Shown piece after piece: positions 27,902-38,852 of a DNA stretch of 53,233 nt. The stretch is from contig CAYONG010000132.1 of the NCBI GenBank assembly GCA_964405235.1, positions 1 to 53,233 of the forward strand, in the 5' to 3' direction. This DNA is from WS-11 sp964405235 (GTDB taxonomy: Bacteria; Eisenbacteria; RBG-16-71-46). How positions within the stretch are numbered: the stretch's first letter is position 1; the number at the start of each line of letters is the position of its first letter. The notes below the pieces were generated by a model. That model saw nothing but the letters and a program-made list of their open reading frames with translations. It was not told the origin of the DNA and did no database searches. Position numbers and translations under genes: made by a program.

Positions 27902-28864
27902 GTGACGCCCTCCGCACCCCGGTCCGGCTCCGGCGCCCAGCCCGATCGCGGGATCGCCCGCGGCTCGCGCGACGGCCGGGCCTACCTCGACCCCGCGGTC
28001 GTTGCGCGCCTGGCGCATCTCGATGTGCGGGCGCGATTCGTGGTCGAGGGGTTCATCTCGGGCATGCATCGCAGTCCCTTTCACGGTTTCAGCGTCGAGT
28101 TCGCCGAGCATCGCCCCTACATGCCGGGCGACCCACTCAAGAACCTCGACTGGAAGGTTTGGGCGCGCAGCGACCGCCTGCTGATCAAGCAGTACACCGA
28201 GGAGACCAATCTCCGCTGCCACCTGCTGCTCGACCTCTCCGGCTCGATGGCGTTCAAGTCGCCGCGCGCGGCGCTCAGCAAGCTCGAGTACGCGCAGTCG
28301 CTCGCCGCGGCGCTCGCCTACCTCATGCTCCAACAGCAGGACGCGGTCGGGGCGATGCTGTTCGCCGAGCGCCCGCTCCGTTACCTGCCCGCGCGCGCGG
28401 TCCGCTCGCACCTCGACGAGGTGCTGAAGGCGCTGGGGAGTGCCACGCCCCAGGGCCGCACGAGGCTCGGACCGGCGCTGCACGAGCTGGCCGAGCGCAT
28501 CAAGCGGCGCGGGCTCATCATCCTCCTGTCCGACCTCATGGACTCTCCGCCCGAGGTGCTGCTCGGACTCCAGCACTTCCGTCACCGGCGTCACGAGGTG
28601 GTCGTCTTCCACATCCTCGACCCGGACGAGCTGGAGTTCCCCTACACCGACACCGCCACGTTTGTGGACATGGAGAGCGACCAGCGCCTGACGACCGAGC
28701 CGTGGGAGATCGCGAAGCGCTATCGCGAGCGGCTGGCGGCGTGGTCGGCGCACTACGCGCGCGCCTGCCGCGAGAACCGTATCGACTACGTGCGGCTCGA
28801 CACCCGCACGCCGTTCGACCAGGCGCTGCTCGCCTACCTCGAGAAGCGGGCGCGGCTGTTGTGA
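27902..28864 (+). CDS. DUF58 domain protein
   Basis: A 320-residue cytoplasmic protein starting at GTG. It has the DUF58 signature around residue 70 (Y-M-P-G-D-P-L-K-N-L-D-W-K-V-W-A-R) followed by a von Willebrand A-like fold with a D-L-S-G-S-M metal site (~115) and S-D-L-M-D. DUF58 proteins are typical MoxR partners. Its position directly before a BatA-like gene fits the MoxR-DUF58-VWA cassette. Its usual neighbour moxR is about 3.8 kb upstream on the same strand. There is no signal or membrane segment. Confidence 0.9.
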   Translation: MTPSAPRSGSGAQPDRGIARGSRDGRAYLDPAVVARLAHLDVRARFVVEGFISGMHRSPFHGFSVEFAEHRPYMPGDPLKNLDWKVWARSDRLLIKQYTEETNLRCHLLLDLSGSMAFKSPRAALSKLEYAQSLAAALAYLMLQQQDAVGAMLFAERPLRYLPARAVRSHLDEVLKALGSATPQGRTRLGPALHELAERIKRRGLIILLSDLMDSPPEVLLGLQHFRHRRHEVVVFHILDPDELEFPYTDTATFVDMESDQRLTTEPWEIAKRYRERLAAWSAHYARACRENRIDYVRLDTRTPFDQALLAYLEKRARLL

Positions 28865-28889
28865 CGCGGCCCTCCGCCCCGACCGATCG

Positions 28890-30995
28890 GTGAGCTTCCT
28901 CAACCCGCTGTTCCTGTTCGGACTCGCCGCCGCCGCGGTGCCGATCCTGATCCACCTGTTCACGCGCAGGCGCCCGCGTGAAATGCGGTTCCCCTCGCTC
29001 GAGTTCCTCTCCGAGGTGAACCGCAGCGAGATCCGCCGGCTGCGCCTCAGGCAGTGGCTGCTGTTGCTGCTGCGCACGCTGGCGGTGGCGGCGCTGGCGC
29101 TGGCGATCAGTCGGCCGGCCCTGCGCGGCACCGCGGGCCTCGCGCGTAACGCCTCGACCACGGTGGTGGCATTGGTGGATCGGAGCGCCAGCATGGGGGC
29201 GATGGCGCCGGACGGCACGCTGCTCGAAGGCGCCCGCCGCGCGGTCGAGGGTCTGCTCGCAACCCTTGGCCCCGCCGACGAGCTGCTGCTCGTTCCTTAC
29301 GACCAGGGCCCGCACGCGGTCTCGGCCCGCCCGCTCGGCGACGTCGCCCGCCTGCGCGCGGAGACGCAGGCACTCGCCCCGACCGCGCGCGCGACCGATC
29401 ACGCGCCGGCTCTCGAGTTCGCGGCGCGCGCGCTGGCGGAAAGCCATGCCCTGAATCGCGAGCTCTTCTGGCTCTCGGATTTCCAAGCCACCGGGTTTGC
29501 GTCCGCGGGCGGCGTTCCGGACGCGGTCCGTGTCCCGGACGCGATCCGATTACCGGCGGGGCCGTGGGAACAGGTGCGCGTTTACCTGATGCCGTTCACG
29601 CCGGTGAGCCGCGCCAATGTGGGGCTCAGCGACGCCTCGCTCGCCCCGACCGAGTCCGGCACCGCGCTCTCTGTGGCCGGCATCGCCCACGGCGCGCGGC
29701 CCGGCGACCTGAGTGTCGAGGTGCGGGATCTCTCCGGCGATGGAGAGCTGGGCCGCGGATATCTCTCCCTCCCTCCTCAGGGTGAAGCCTCGACGCTGCT
29801 CCCGCTGGCACGGCTCCCGGAGTTGGGCGGGGTGGTGATCCTCCCCGACGACGCACTGCCACTCGACAACCGCCGCGTGTTCGCGGCCGGCCGCGCCGGT
29901 ACCGTGAGCGTGCTGCTGAGAGAGGACGGCCCCGCGACCCCGCTGCGCCTGGCGCTTGAGGCCGGCGCCCCGGCATCGGGTCTTGCGGTCTCGGTGGTGG
30001 ACGCCGCCGGCCTCGCCGCACGCATCGGCGAAGCGGACGTCGTGGTCTTGAACGACCTGCCGCGGCTGGGGCCGGTCGAGCAGCAGGCGGTGCTCGACTT
30101 TTATCGCGGCGGCGGCGGGCTGTTCGTGGTGCTGGGCGATCGCGCGGAGCCGTCGGCGTGGAACCTGTCGCTGCTCCCGGAGCTGGGCGTCGGCGCGCTC
30201 GGGGTGCTCGAGTCGGCGGCCCCCGGAGCCTCCTGGCGCCTGCGGCGTGCGGTGGCGGGGCACCCGGTGCTGGCGGGGTTCGCGGCGCGCCCCGGTGAGG
30301 CGCTTTCGACCGCGAGCTTCCGCAGCATCCCGGCGCTCGACATGCGGGGCGCCCGGGCCGGCGCCCGCACCTCGGCGCCGATCCGCGTTCTGCTCGAGTA
30401 CGACCGCACGCGCCCGGCGCTCATCGAGGCGCCGCACGCGCTGGTCCTGGCCGCGGCGCTCGATCCCGCCACCAGCGACTTCCCGGTGAGCGGGGCGTTC
30501 CTGCCGCTGCTCCACCAATGCGTCAAGGTGCTGGCGCGCGGCACCGCTGCCGGGTCGTTCGAGCCCGGCGACCGCTACAGCGCGCCGGCCGGCACCGGCG
30601 CCTGGCGCATCGAGGATGACCAGGGCCGCGAGCTGCCGAGCGAGATGTTATCGGAGGCCGGCGCCACGCGGCTCACCTCGGCGCCGCTCGAACTCCCGGG
30701 CCTCTACCGGGTCTTGCGCGGCGGGACATTGCACAACACGTTCGCCGTCAATCCGTCCCGCCAGGAATCGGATCTCACGCCGCTGCCCGAGGCGACGCTG
30801 GTGCAGGCGTTCCCGCCCGGTCGCGCGCAAGTGCTGCGCCCGGGCGCCGACTTGGCGCGCCGTGTGCGCGAGGCGCGCTACGGACGCGAGTTGTGGGGCT
30901 GGTTCGTGATCGCGGCGCTCGTGCTGCTGGTAATCGAGATGCTCGTCGCCCGCTGGGGGATGGAATCGCGGGCGCCGGCGGCGATGGAAGCGTAG
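28890..30995 (+). CDS. BatA-like membrane protein with VWA domain
   Basis: A 701-residue protein starting at GTG. The N-terminus has the BatA pattern: F-L-N-P-L-F-L-F-G-L, a membrane helix, I-L-I-H-L-F-T-R-R-R-P, then a second helix (~50-70). The VWA domain follows from ~87 with a D-R-S-A-S-M metal-binding motif. The middle, ~220-640, is periplasmic and beta-rich with a glutamine-amidotransferase-like segment (V-V-V-L-N-D-L). A C-terminal membrane helix lies at ~670-690. Such proteins work with MoxR and DUF58 in envelope maintenance or stress tolerance. It is the last gene of the plus-strand run; the next gene is convergent. Confidence 0.87.
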   Translation: MSFLNPLFLFGLAAAAVPILIHLFTRRRPREMRFPSLEFLSEVNRSEIRRLRLRQWLLLLLRTLAVAALALAISRPALRGTAGLARNASTTVVALVDRSASMGAMAPDGTLLEGARRAVEGLLATLGPADELLLVPYDQGPHAVSARPLGDVARLRAETQALAPTARATDHAPALEFAARALAESHALNRELFWLSDFQATGFASAGGVPDAVRVPDAIRLPAGPWEQVRVYLMPFTPVSRANVGLSDASLAPTESGTALSVAGIAHGARPGDLSVEVRDLSGDGELGRGYLSLPPQGEASTLLPLARLPELGGVVILPDDALPLDNRRVFAAGRAGTVSVLLREDGPATPLRLALEAGAPASGLAVSVVDAAGLAARIGEADVVVLNDLPRLGPVEQQAVLDFYRGGGGLFVVLGDRAEPSAWNLSLLPELGVGALGVLESAAPGASWRLRRAVAGHPVLAGFAARPGEALSTASFRSIPALDMRGARAGARTSAPIRVLLEYDRTRPALIEAPHALVLAAALDPATSDFPVSGAFLPLLHQCVKVLARGTAAGSFEPGDRYSAPAGTGAWRIEDDQGRELPSEMLSEAGATRLTSAPLELPGLYRVLRGGTLHNTFAVNPSRQESDLTPLPEATLVQAFPPGRAQVLRPGADLARRVREARYGRELWGWFVIAALVLLVIEMLVARWGMESRAPAAMEA

Positions 30996-31013
30996 GCGGG
31001 CGCGTCCCTGCGA

Positions 31014-31832
31014 CTACCGGTTCTCGACCTTGACGCCCTTCGGGAGCGCCTCGGGGTTCAGCACCGTGATCACCACGCGCCGATTGCGCAGGAGCTCCTC
31101 ATCGTTGCGCTCCCGGGTCTCCGGGCGCGATTCTCCGAGGCCTTTCGCCACGAGGCTCTCGCGACCGAGGCGATAGTGGTCGAGCAGCCACAGGCGCACG
31201 GTCTCGGCGCGATCCTGGCTCAGCCGCTGATTGTGGCGGGTGGACCCCCGCGTGTCGGTGTGGCCCTCGACCTCGATGCGCAGGTCCGGGAACTTCTCGA
31301 GCGCCTCGCCCGCCTCGCGCAGCGACGTTTCGGATTCGGGCAGCAGCACGGCGCTGTTGGTCTCGAAGTAGACGTTCTCGAGCCGAATGCGCCCGCTCTC
31401 GATGAGCTGGCGCTCGCTCTCGCTCACCGGCTTCGAGGTCGGAATGGGTTTGGGCGCCGGGTTCTCGACCTGCCTCGGCGCCTCGGCCGGGGGGGGCTTC
31501 ACCCGCCCGGTCGCGCGCTGATCGTCGGCGCACCCGTGCTCGTCCACTTCCATCCCGGCCGCGGTGCCCGGGCAGCGGTCGACCCCGTCGCACACGCCGT
31601 CCTGGTCGCTGTCGCTGGAGCAACCGTACCGATCGACGGTGCAGCCCTTCGGCGTGCCGTTGCAGTAGTCGACCCGGTCGAAGACGCCGTCGCCGTCCCA
31701 GTCCACGGCCGGCCAGCGATAGCAGGGGGCGTTCGGATCGACCTTATCGGCCGCCGAGGGCGGCGCCGCGTGGAGCGGGGTGGCGGCGCCAAGCACGAGC
31801 AGCAAGGACACGACGGTGCGATGGAATGTCAT
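31014..31832 (-). CDS. OmpA-family protein with thrombospondin type 3 repeats
   Basis: A 272-residue exported protein with a signal peptide ending at L-H-A (~22). Residues ~44-100 hold calcium-binding TSP3-type repeats (D-W-D-G-D-G-V-F-D, D-S-D-Q-D-G-V-C-D, each followed by R-C-P-G-T or a similar motif). A Pro-rich linker leads to an OmpA_C peptidoglycan-binding domain (~150-265) with V-Y-F-E-T-N-S-A, E-G-H-T-D-T-R-G-S and the closing N-R-R-V-V-I. It should tie the outer membrane or periplasm to the cell wall. There is no N-terminal barrel. AGGAGG lies seven bases before the ATG. It is divergent from the thioredoxin-like gene. Confidence 0.92.
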   Translation of the reverse strand: MTFHRTVVSLLLVLGAATPLHAAPPSAADKVDPNAPCYRWPAVDWDGDGVFDRVDYCNGTPKGCTVDRYGCSSDSDQDGVCDGVDRCPGTAAGMEVDEHGCADDQRATGRVKPPPAEAPRQVENPAPKPIPTSKPVSESERQLIESGRIRLENVYFETNSAVLLPESETSLREAGEALEKFPDLRIEVEGHTDTRGSTRHNQRLSQDRAETVRLWLLDHYRLGRESLVAKGLGESRPETRERNDEELLRNRRVVITVLNPEALPKGVKVENR

Positions 31833-31850
31833 GGGCGACCTCCTGTTGCG

Positions 31851-31867
31851 GCGGGATGTGATCCCGC
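31851..31867. promoter_or_regulatory. 7-bp perfect inverted repeat in the ompA-like/thioredoxin divergent region
   Basis: GCGGGAT (31851-31857) and ATCCCGC (31861-31867) face each other across three bases, just upstream of the Shine-Dalgarno of the OmpA-like gene. It could be an operator or a hairpin in that leader. In such GC-rich DNA a 7-bp match is weak evidence. Confidence 0.22.
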
Positions 31868-31921
31868 GAGACTCCGAATCCTATGGGCGGGGTTCCCAGG
31901 GATCGGAAGAGCTTTGACGGA

Positions 31922-31949
31922 TTGGGCGGTGGGGTGCATTTCCTATAAT
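31922..31949 (+). promoter_or_regulatory. consensus-like promoter giving a near-leaderless mRNA
   Basis: A perfect TATAAT (31944-31949) stands out in GC-rich DNA. TTGGGC (31922-31927) lies 16 bases upstream. The predicted transcript start, near 31956, is only about five bases before ATG 31961, and there is no Shine-Dalgarno, so translation is probably leaderless. Confidence 0.55.
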
Positions 31950-31960
31950 CTACACCCACC

Positions 31961-32563
31961 ATGCGAATGCTCCTTGCGACCCTGGGCGCCGCGGTGCTGC
32001 TCACCGCGCCCGGGCCGGCGGGCGATCCCGACTCGGGCGCGGACATGCTCGGCCATCCGGCTCCCACGTGGACCTTCATCCGCTGGATCGGGCCGCCGCT
32101 CTCCCTCGAGGCGCTGCGCGGCAAGGTCGTGCTCCTGCGCTGGTGGACCGAGGGCTGCCACTTCTGCGCCGCCACGTTGCCGGAGCTCGAGTCACTGCGA
32201 CGCGCGTACGCCGACGACGGGCTGGTCGTGATTGGCGTGTTCCATCCCAAGCCGCCCCGCGAGGTGAGCGACCGAAAGATCGTCGCGCTGGCAAAGCGGC
32301 TCGGCTTCTCCGGTCCGATCGCGGTGGACCGCGAGTGGACGACGCTCGAGCGCTACTGGCTGGCCGACCACCCGGAGCGAAGCTGGACGTCGGTCTCATT
32401 CCTGGTGGACCGACAGGGCATCATCCGCTGGGTGCACGGCGGCGGGGAATATCACCGGACCGACGACCCCTCTCACGCACGGTGCGCGGTGCAGTATCGC
32501 GAGCTGGAGTCCACTCTCGCGGCGGTGCTGGCCGAGACACGTCGGGGTGCGTCCACGCCGTGA
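31961..32563 (+). CDS. exported thioredoxin-like (TlpA/redoxin) protein
   Basis: A 200-residue protein with an N-terminal hydrophobic signal (~1-21). The redoxin fold shows G-H-P-A-P-x-W, L-R-G-K-V-V-L-L-R-W-W, the active site C66-H-F-C69, and F-L-V-D-R-Q-G-I-I-R-W. The C-H-F-C pair would act in the periplasm as a thiol-disulfide reductant or in cytochrome c or metal-centre maturation. The cis-Pro region is W-T-S-V-S-F, lacking the usual T-x-P, which is unusual. It is translated from a strong TATAAT promoter with almost no leader. The next gene starts 28 bases after its stop. Confidence 0.87.
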   Translation: MRMLLATLGAAVLLTAPGPAGDPDSGADMLGHPAPTWTFIRWIGPPLSLEALRGKVVLLRWWTEGCHFCAATLPELESLRRAYADDGLVVIGVFHPKPPREVSDRKIVALAKRLGFSGPIAVDREWTTLERYWLADHPERSWTSVSFLVDRQGIIRWVHGGGEYHRTDDPSHARCAVQYRELESTLAAVLAETRRGASTP

Positions 32564-32590
32564 CGCCATAGCACGGGAGTCCAGCCCCTC

Positions 32591-33895
32591 GTGAGCGCCA
32601 TCCTCGTGGCAACGCTGATCGCAGCCCTTGGCACGGGCACGGATTCCACCTACGCCGCCGCCGATTCCAGCGCCGCGGCGGCGGACCCCGCGACGGCAAG
32701 CCCGCCGCGTGCACTGCGCGTGTTCGTCGATTGCCAGGAATGCGACCAGGCGGATCTCGAGTTCTTTCGGGGCGATATCACGTTCGTCGATCATGTGCGC
32801 GATCGCGCCGAAGCCCATGTGCACGTCCTCATCACCTCGCATTCCACGGGCGGCGGTGGTGATGCGCTGACCCTGACCTTCATCGGGCGCGAGGCGTTCG
32901 CCGCGTTGGACGACACCCTGCGCTACGATGCCAGGGTCGCCGAGGCCACCGCGGTCACGCGCGCCGCGATCTCGCGGCTTCTAAAGCTCGGGCTCATGCG
33001 ATACGTCGCGCGCACTGGGGCCGCGCCACGCATCGGGATCAGCTACACCGGGGCCGAGAACGCGACCGGCGGCGCGAAGGCCCCGGCCGTGGATCGCTGG
33101 AACAACTGGGTGTTCCGCACGAGCGTCAACGGGTATTTCAACGGCCAGACCTCCTACAGCAACAGCTCGTTGTATTTTTCCCAGTCCGCCGGCCGGGTCA
33201 CGCTCGCGTCGAAGATCGGGGTCTCGGTCAACGGCAGCTACAACGAGAACCGATTCGACATCGGGAACGGCACCGAGATCGTGAGCCTCTCGCGCAGCCG
33301 CGGGGTCAGCGGGCGCTATGTCCGGAGCCTCGCCGGCCATTGGTCCGCGGCACTGCGCGCCGGCGCATCGACCTCGACCTACGACAACAGCCGGCGGCTC
33401 GTGACCGCAGGTCCCGGGCTTGAGTACAACCTCTTCCCCTACACCGAATCGACGCGCCGCCAGCTCCGCTTCGAGTACCGCGTGTCCTATCGTCGCGCGG
33501 AGTACATCGAGGAGACCATCTTCGACAAGACGAGAGAGAACCTGGGACGGGAGGGGATCGAAATCGTGCTCGACACCCGAGAAGCCTGGGGCTCGACCCA
33601 GGTGTCGGTGGAGGGCGACCACTACCTGCACGATTTCAGCAAGAACCGGCTGCAGGCCTCGGGCTCGATCTCGCTCAACGTGGTCCAGGGCCTGTCGGTC
33701 AGCATCTCGGGCTACGCGGCGCGACCGCGCGACCAGCTCTCGCTCGCCAAACAGGCGGCCACCCAGGAGGAGATCCTGCTGCAGCGCCGCCAGCTCGCCA
33801 CCCAGTTCGAGTACTTTGTCTCGCTGGGCGTAAGCTACACGTTCGGGTCGATCTACAACAGCATCGTCAATGCGCGGTTCGGCAGCGGGACATGA
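32591..33895 (+). CDS. putative outer-membrane beta-barrel protein of unknown function
   Basis: A 434-residue protein starting at GTG. A short hydrophobic N-terminus (~1-22) could be a signal. Residues ~45-130 form a compact domain (L-R-V-F-V-D-C-Q-E-C-D) that resembles a small alpha/beta module. From ~170 to the end the sequence alternates polar and apolar residues, with many Tyr/Ser strands and R-R-A-E-Y-I-E-E-T-type loops, like an outer-membrane barrel. It is not a recognised transporter. It follows the thioredoxin-like gene on the same strand and may share its promoter. Confidence 0.65.
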   Translation: MSAILVATLIAALGTGTDSTYAAADSSAAAADPATASPPRALRVFVDCQECDQADLEFFRGDITFVDHVRDRAEAHVHVLITSHSTGGGGDALTLTFIGREAFAALDDTLRYDARVAEATAVTRAAISRLLKLGLMRYVARTGAAPRIGISYTGAENATGGAKAPAVDRWNNWVFRTSVNGYFNGQTSYSNSSLYFSQSAGRVTLASKIGVSVNGSYNENRFDIGNGTEIVSLSRSRGVSGRYVRSLAGHWSAALRAGASTSTYDNSRRLVTAGPGLEYNLFPYTESTRRQLRFEYRVSYRRAEYIEETIFDKTRENLGREGIEIVLDTREAWGSTQVSVEGDHYLHDFSKNRLQASGSISLNVVQGLSVSISGYAARPRDQLSLAKQAATQEEILLQRRQLATQFEYFVSLGVSYTFGSIYNSIVNARFGSGT

Positions 33896-33947
33896 GGGGA
33901 TCGACCCTTCCAAACCGCAGCGTCGACCGCCGAAGGAGGAGGCCGTC

Positions 33948-34865
33948 ATGTTCATCCGCCACTGCGGGCGAAACGCCACCCTGCTTGCGGCGCTGTTCCT
34001 CGCGTCGGTGTCCGTCTCGAGCGGGAGTCCACGCACCACGGGCAGCACGGTGCGCCAGCCGGAGCCGACCCGGGCGGCTCCCCTGGTCGGGATGACGATC
34101 GCCAGGACGCTTAACGCCCAGGCCCTGGCCGCCTGTCTACTTGGCCCCGACCTCACGGTGACAGGCGCCACACTGACCGCCGCCCCGGCTGCGGTCGGCG
34201 CCTTTACGACCGGCATGGTTGTCCTTGGCCTCGATGCAGGGGTGGTGCTCGGCACCGGCGACATCGATTCGCTCGCCAGAACAAACCTCTTCCAAGACAC
34301 GTCCACCGACAATTCCGCGCCCGGTGACGCGTCGCTCGACGCGCTCCTGGATCCGGGCGGTCTGACGACCACCTTCGACGCAGCAGTCCTCGTCATCGAT
34401 TTCACGGCGGCCGCGCCCGGCACGCTCAACTTCTCCTACGTGTTCGGATCAGACGAATACAACGAGTTCGTGGACGACGAGTTCAACGATCTCTTCGCGA
34501 TCTTCCTCGACGGCACCGGCCCGGCCGACAACATCGCCCTCACGGGTGGAACGTGCGCCACGACCACCGGGCTCAAGATCGCGATCAACAGCGTCAACTG
34601 TGGGATCGACGGGACCGTCACCGGGGCGCCCAACTGCGGCTGCTTCCGCGACAACACCGGCGCCACGATCGAGACCGAACTGGACGGCTTGACGAACGTC
34701 TTTACCGCCTCGGCGCCGCTGACCGCCGGCGCCCACCAGTTGAAGATCGCCATCGCCGATGCGGCCGACTCGATTTACGACGCTGCCGTGTTCATCAAGT
34801 GCCAGAACGGGGAAGTGCCGGCGCGCTCCTCGACCTGGGGCAGGCTCAAGACGATGTACCGATAG
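33948..34865 (+). CDS. secreted choice-of-anchor L domain protein
   Basis: A 305-residue exported protein. ATG 33948 has GAAGGAGGAGG five bases upstream, one of the strongest ribosome sites in the window. A signal lies at ~10-26. The choice-of-anchor L module is clear: V-L-G-T-G-D-I near 100, F-S-Y-V-F-G-S-D-E-Y-N-E-F-V, F-A-I-F-L-D-G, and H-Q-L-K-I-A-I-A-D-A-A-D-S-x-Y-D-A-A-V-F-I. Instead of a known anchor it ends in a short basic-aromatic tail, S-S-T-W-G-R-L-K-T-M-Y-R. Function is unknown; such proteins are usually surface or extracellular matrix components. Confidence 0.85.
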   Translation: MFIRHCGRNATLLAALFLASVSVSSGSPRTTGSTVRQPEPTRAAPLVGMTIARTLNAQALAACLLGPDLTVTGATLTAAPAAVGAFTTGMVVLGLDAGVVLGTGDIDSLARTNLFQDTSTDNSAPGDASLDALLDPGGLTTTFDAAVLVIDFTAAAPGTLNFSYVFGSDEYNEFVDDEFNDLFAIFLDGTGPADNIALTGGTCATTTGLKIAINSVNCGIDGTVTGAPNCGCFRDNTGATIETELDGLTNVFTASAPLTAGAHQLKIAIADAADSIYDAAVFIKCQNGEVPARSSTWGRLKTMYR

Positions 34866-35219
34866 GGCACCTGAGCGACGCATTGGCTTGAGCCGCCGCG
34901 AAACGCTCTGCTAAATGGCTTCGCATGATTCGGCCAAGGACCCGAGGCTGCGGTTCGGGGGGCGCCCGACGAGCGGGGCCGCGAAGCGGGGTCCCCGCGA
35001 CGGAGGGCGGCCCCCCGAACCGCAGCCGAACATTGCCGAATCATGAGAAGCCATTTAGTGTCACGATGCCCCGCCAGCAGGTGGGGCGTCGTCGTGTTCC
35101 GGCCGCGACCGTCACGGGAGGACCCGTGGCGGGTTTTGGCGTTTGGAGCGCTGCCACGAGCCGGCGGGTCGGCCTGGAACGGGCCCCTTGTGACGGCTGG
35201 AACCACACGGACCGGAGTG
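34866..35219. other. 354-base intergenic region: composite inverted repeat plus mfd leader
   Basis: No convincing gene lies here. It holds the 148-bp inverted repeat (34911-35058) and, in the mfd leader, two further hairpins: ACGATGCCCC with GGGGCGTCGT (35063-35072 and 35083-35092), and CACGGG-AGGA-CCCGTG (35113-35128) followed by GTTTT. The mfd frame stays open back to an ATG at 35043, but that would run through the right arm of the repeat and lacks coding signal. Confidence 0.6.
34911..35058. repeat. 148-bp composite inverted repeat (MITE- or REPIN-like)
   Basis: Outer arms are CTAAATGGCTTC-G-CATGATTCGGC (34911-34934) against its complement at 35035-35058, with one mismatch in 24. After a short asymmetric bulge comes a perfect 17-bp inner pair, GGCTGCGGTTCGGGGGG (34946-34962) with 35011-35027. 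The centre contains GCGGGGTCCCCGC, itself palindromic. No coding capacity or flanking target duplication is obvious. It could fold as a long RNA hairpin or a DNA cruciform. It sits between the choice-of-anchor L gene and mfd. Confidence 0.75.
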
Positions 35220-38567
<3,348 letters not shown>

Positions 38568-38852
38568 GCGTCCGAGCGGGTGTCTGGCCGGAAACGCCCT
38601 GGCAGTGCACGCTGAGGGTGTTCGGCGTTCCGCGCGACACACCTCTCTCGGCCCGTCGGCATGCTGCGGAACGGCACCTTGACACCGTGCCCGCGAGGCA
38701 ATCACCCTGAGCGCGAGATGAAGCGAAACCTCAGCGTCCGTCGGCGACCCTCGCGTCATGGGATTCGCTCTCTTGCATCAATTATCCCTCGGGCAATTCA
38801 CGACACCCCCAAGCGCGCCCCGCGCACCCGCTCCCGCCGGAGTGATGTCGCG
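38568..38852. other. 285-base gap before the methyltransferase gene
   Basis: The composition shifts here from very GC-rich mfd sequence to more mixed DNA (for example TTGCATCAATTATCC near 38774), matching the downstream cassette. No gene, clear promoter or repeat was found. The frame is open from 38661 but the extra residues look non-coding. This is the likely left boundary of the restriction-modification cassette. Confidence 0.4.

Noticed and set aside
35043..35219. A 59-codon N-terminal extension of mfd beginning at ATG 35043
   Set aside because: It would start inside the right arm of the 148-bp inverted repeat and has no similarity to Mfd N-termini; family-like sequence begins at 35220.
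38661..38852. A 64-codon upstream extension of the methyltransferase
   Set aside because: It is Arg-rich, lacks family features and has no ribosome site; ATG 38853 directly precedes the conserved N-terminus.
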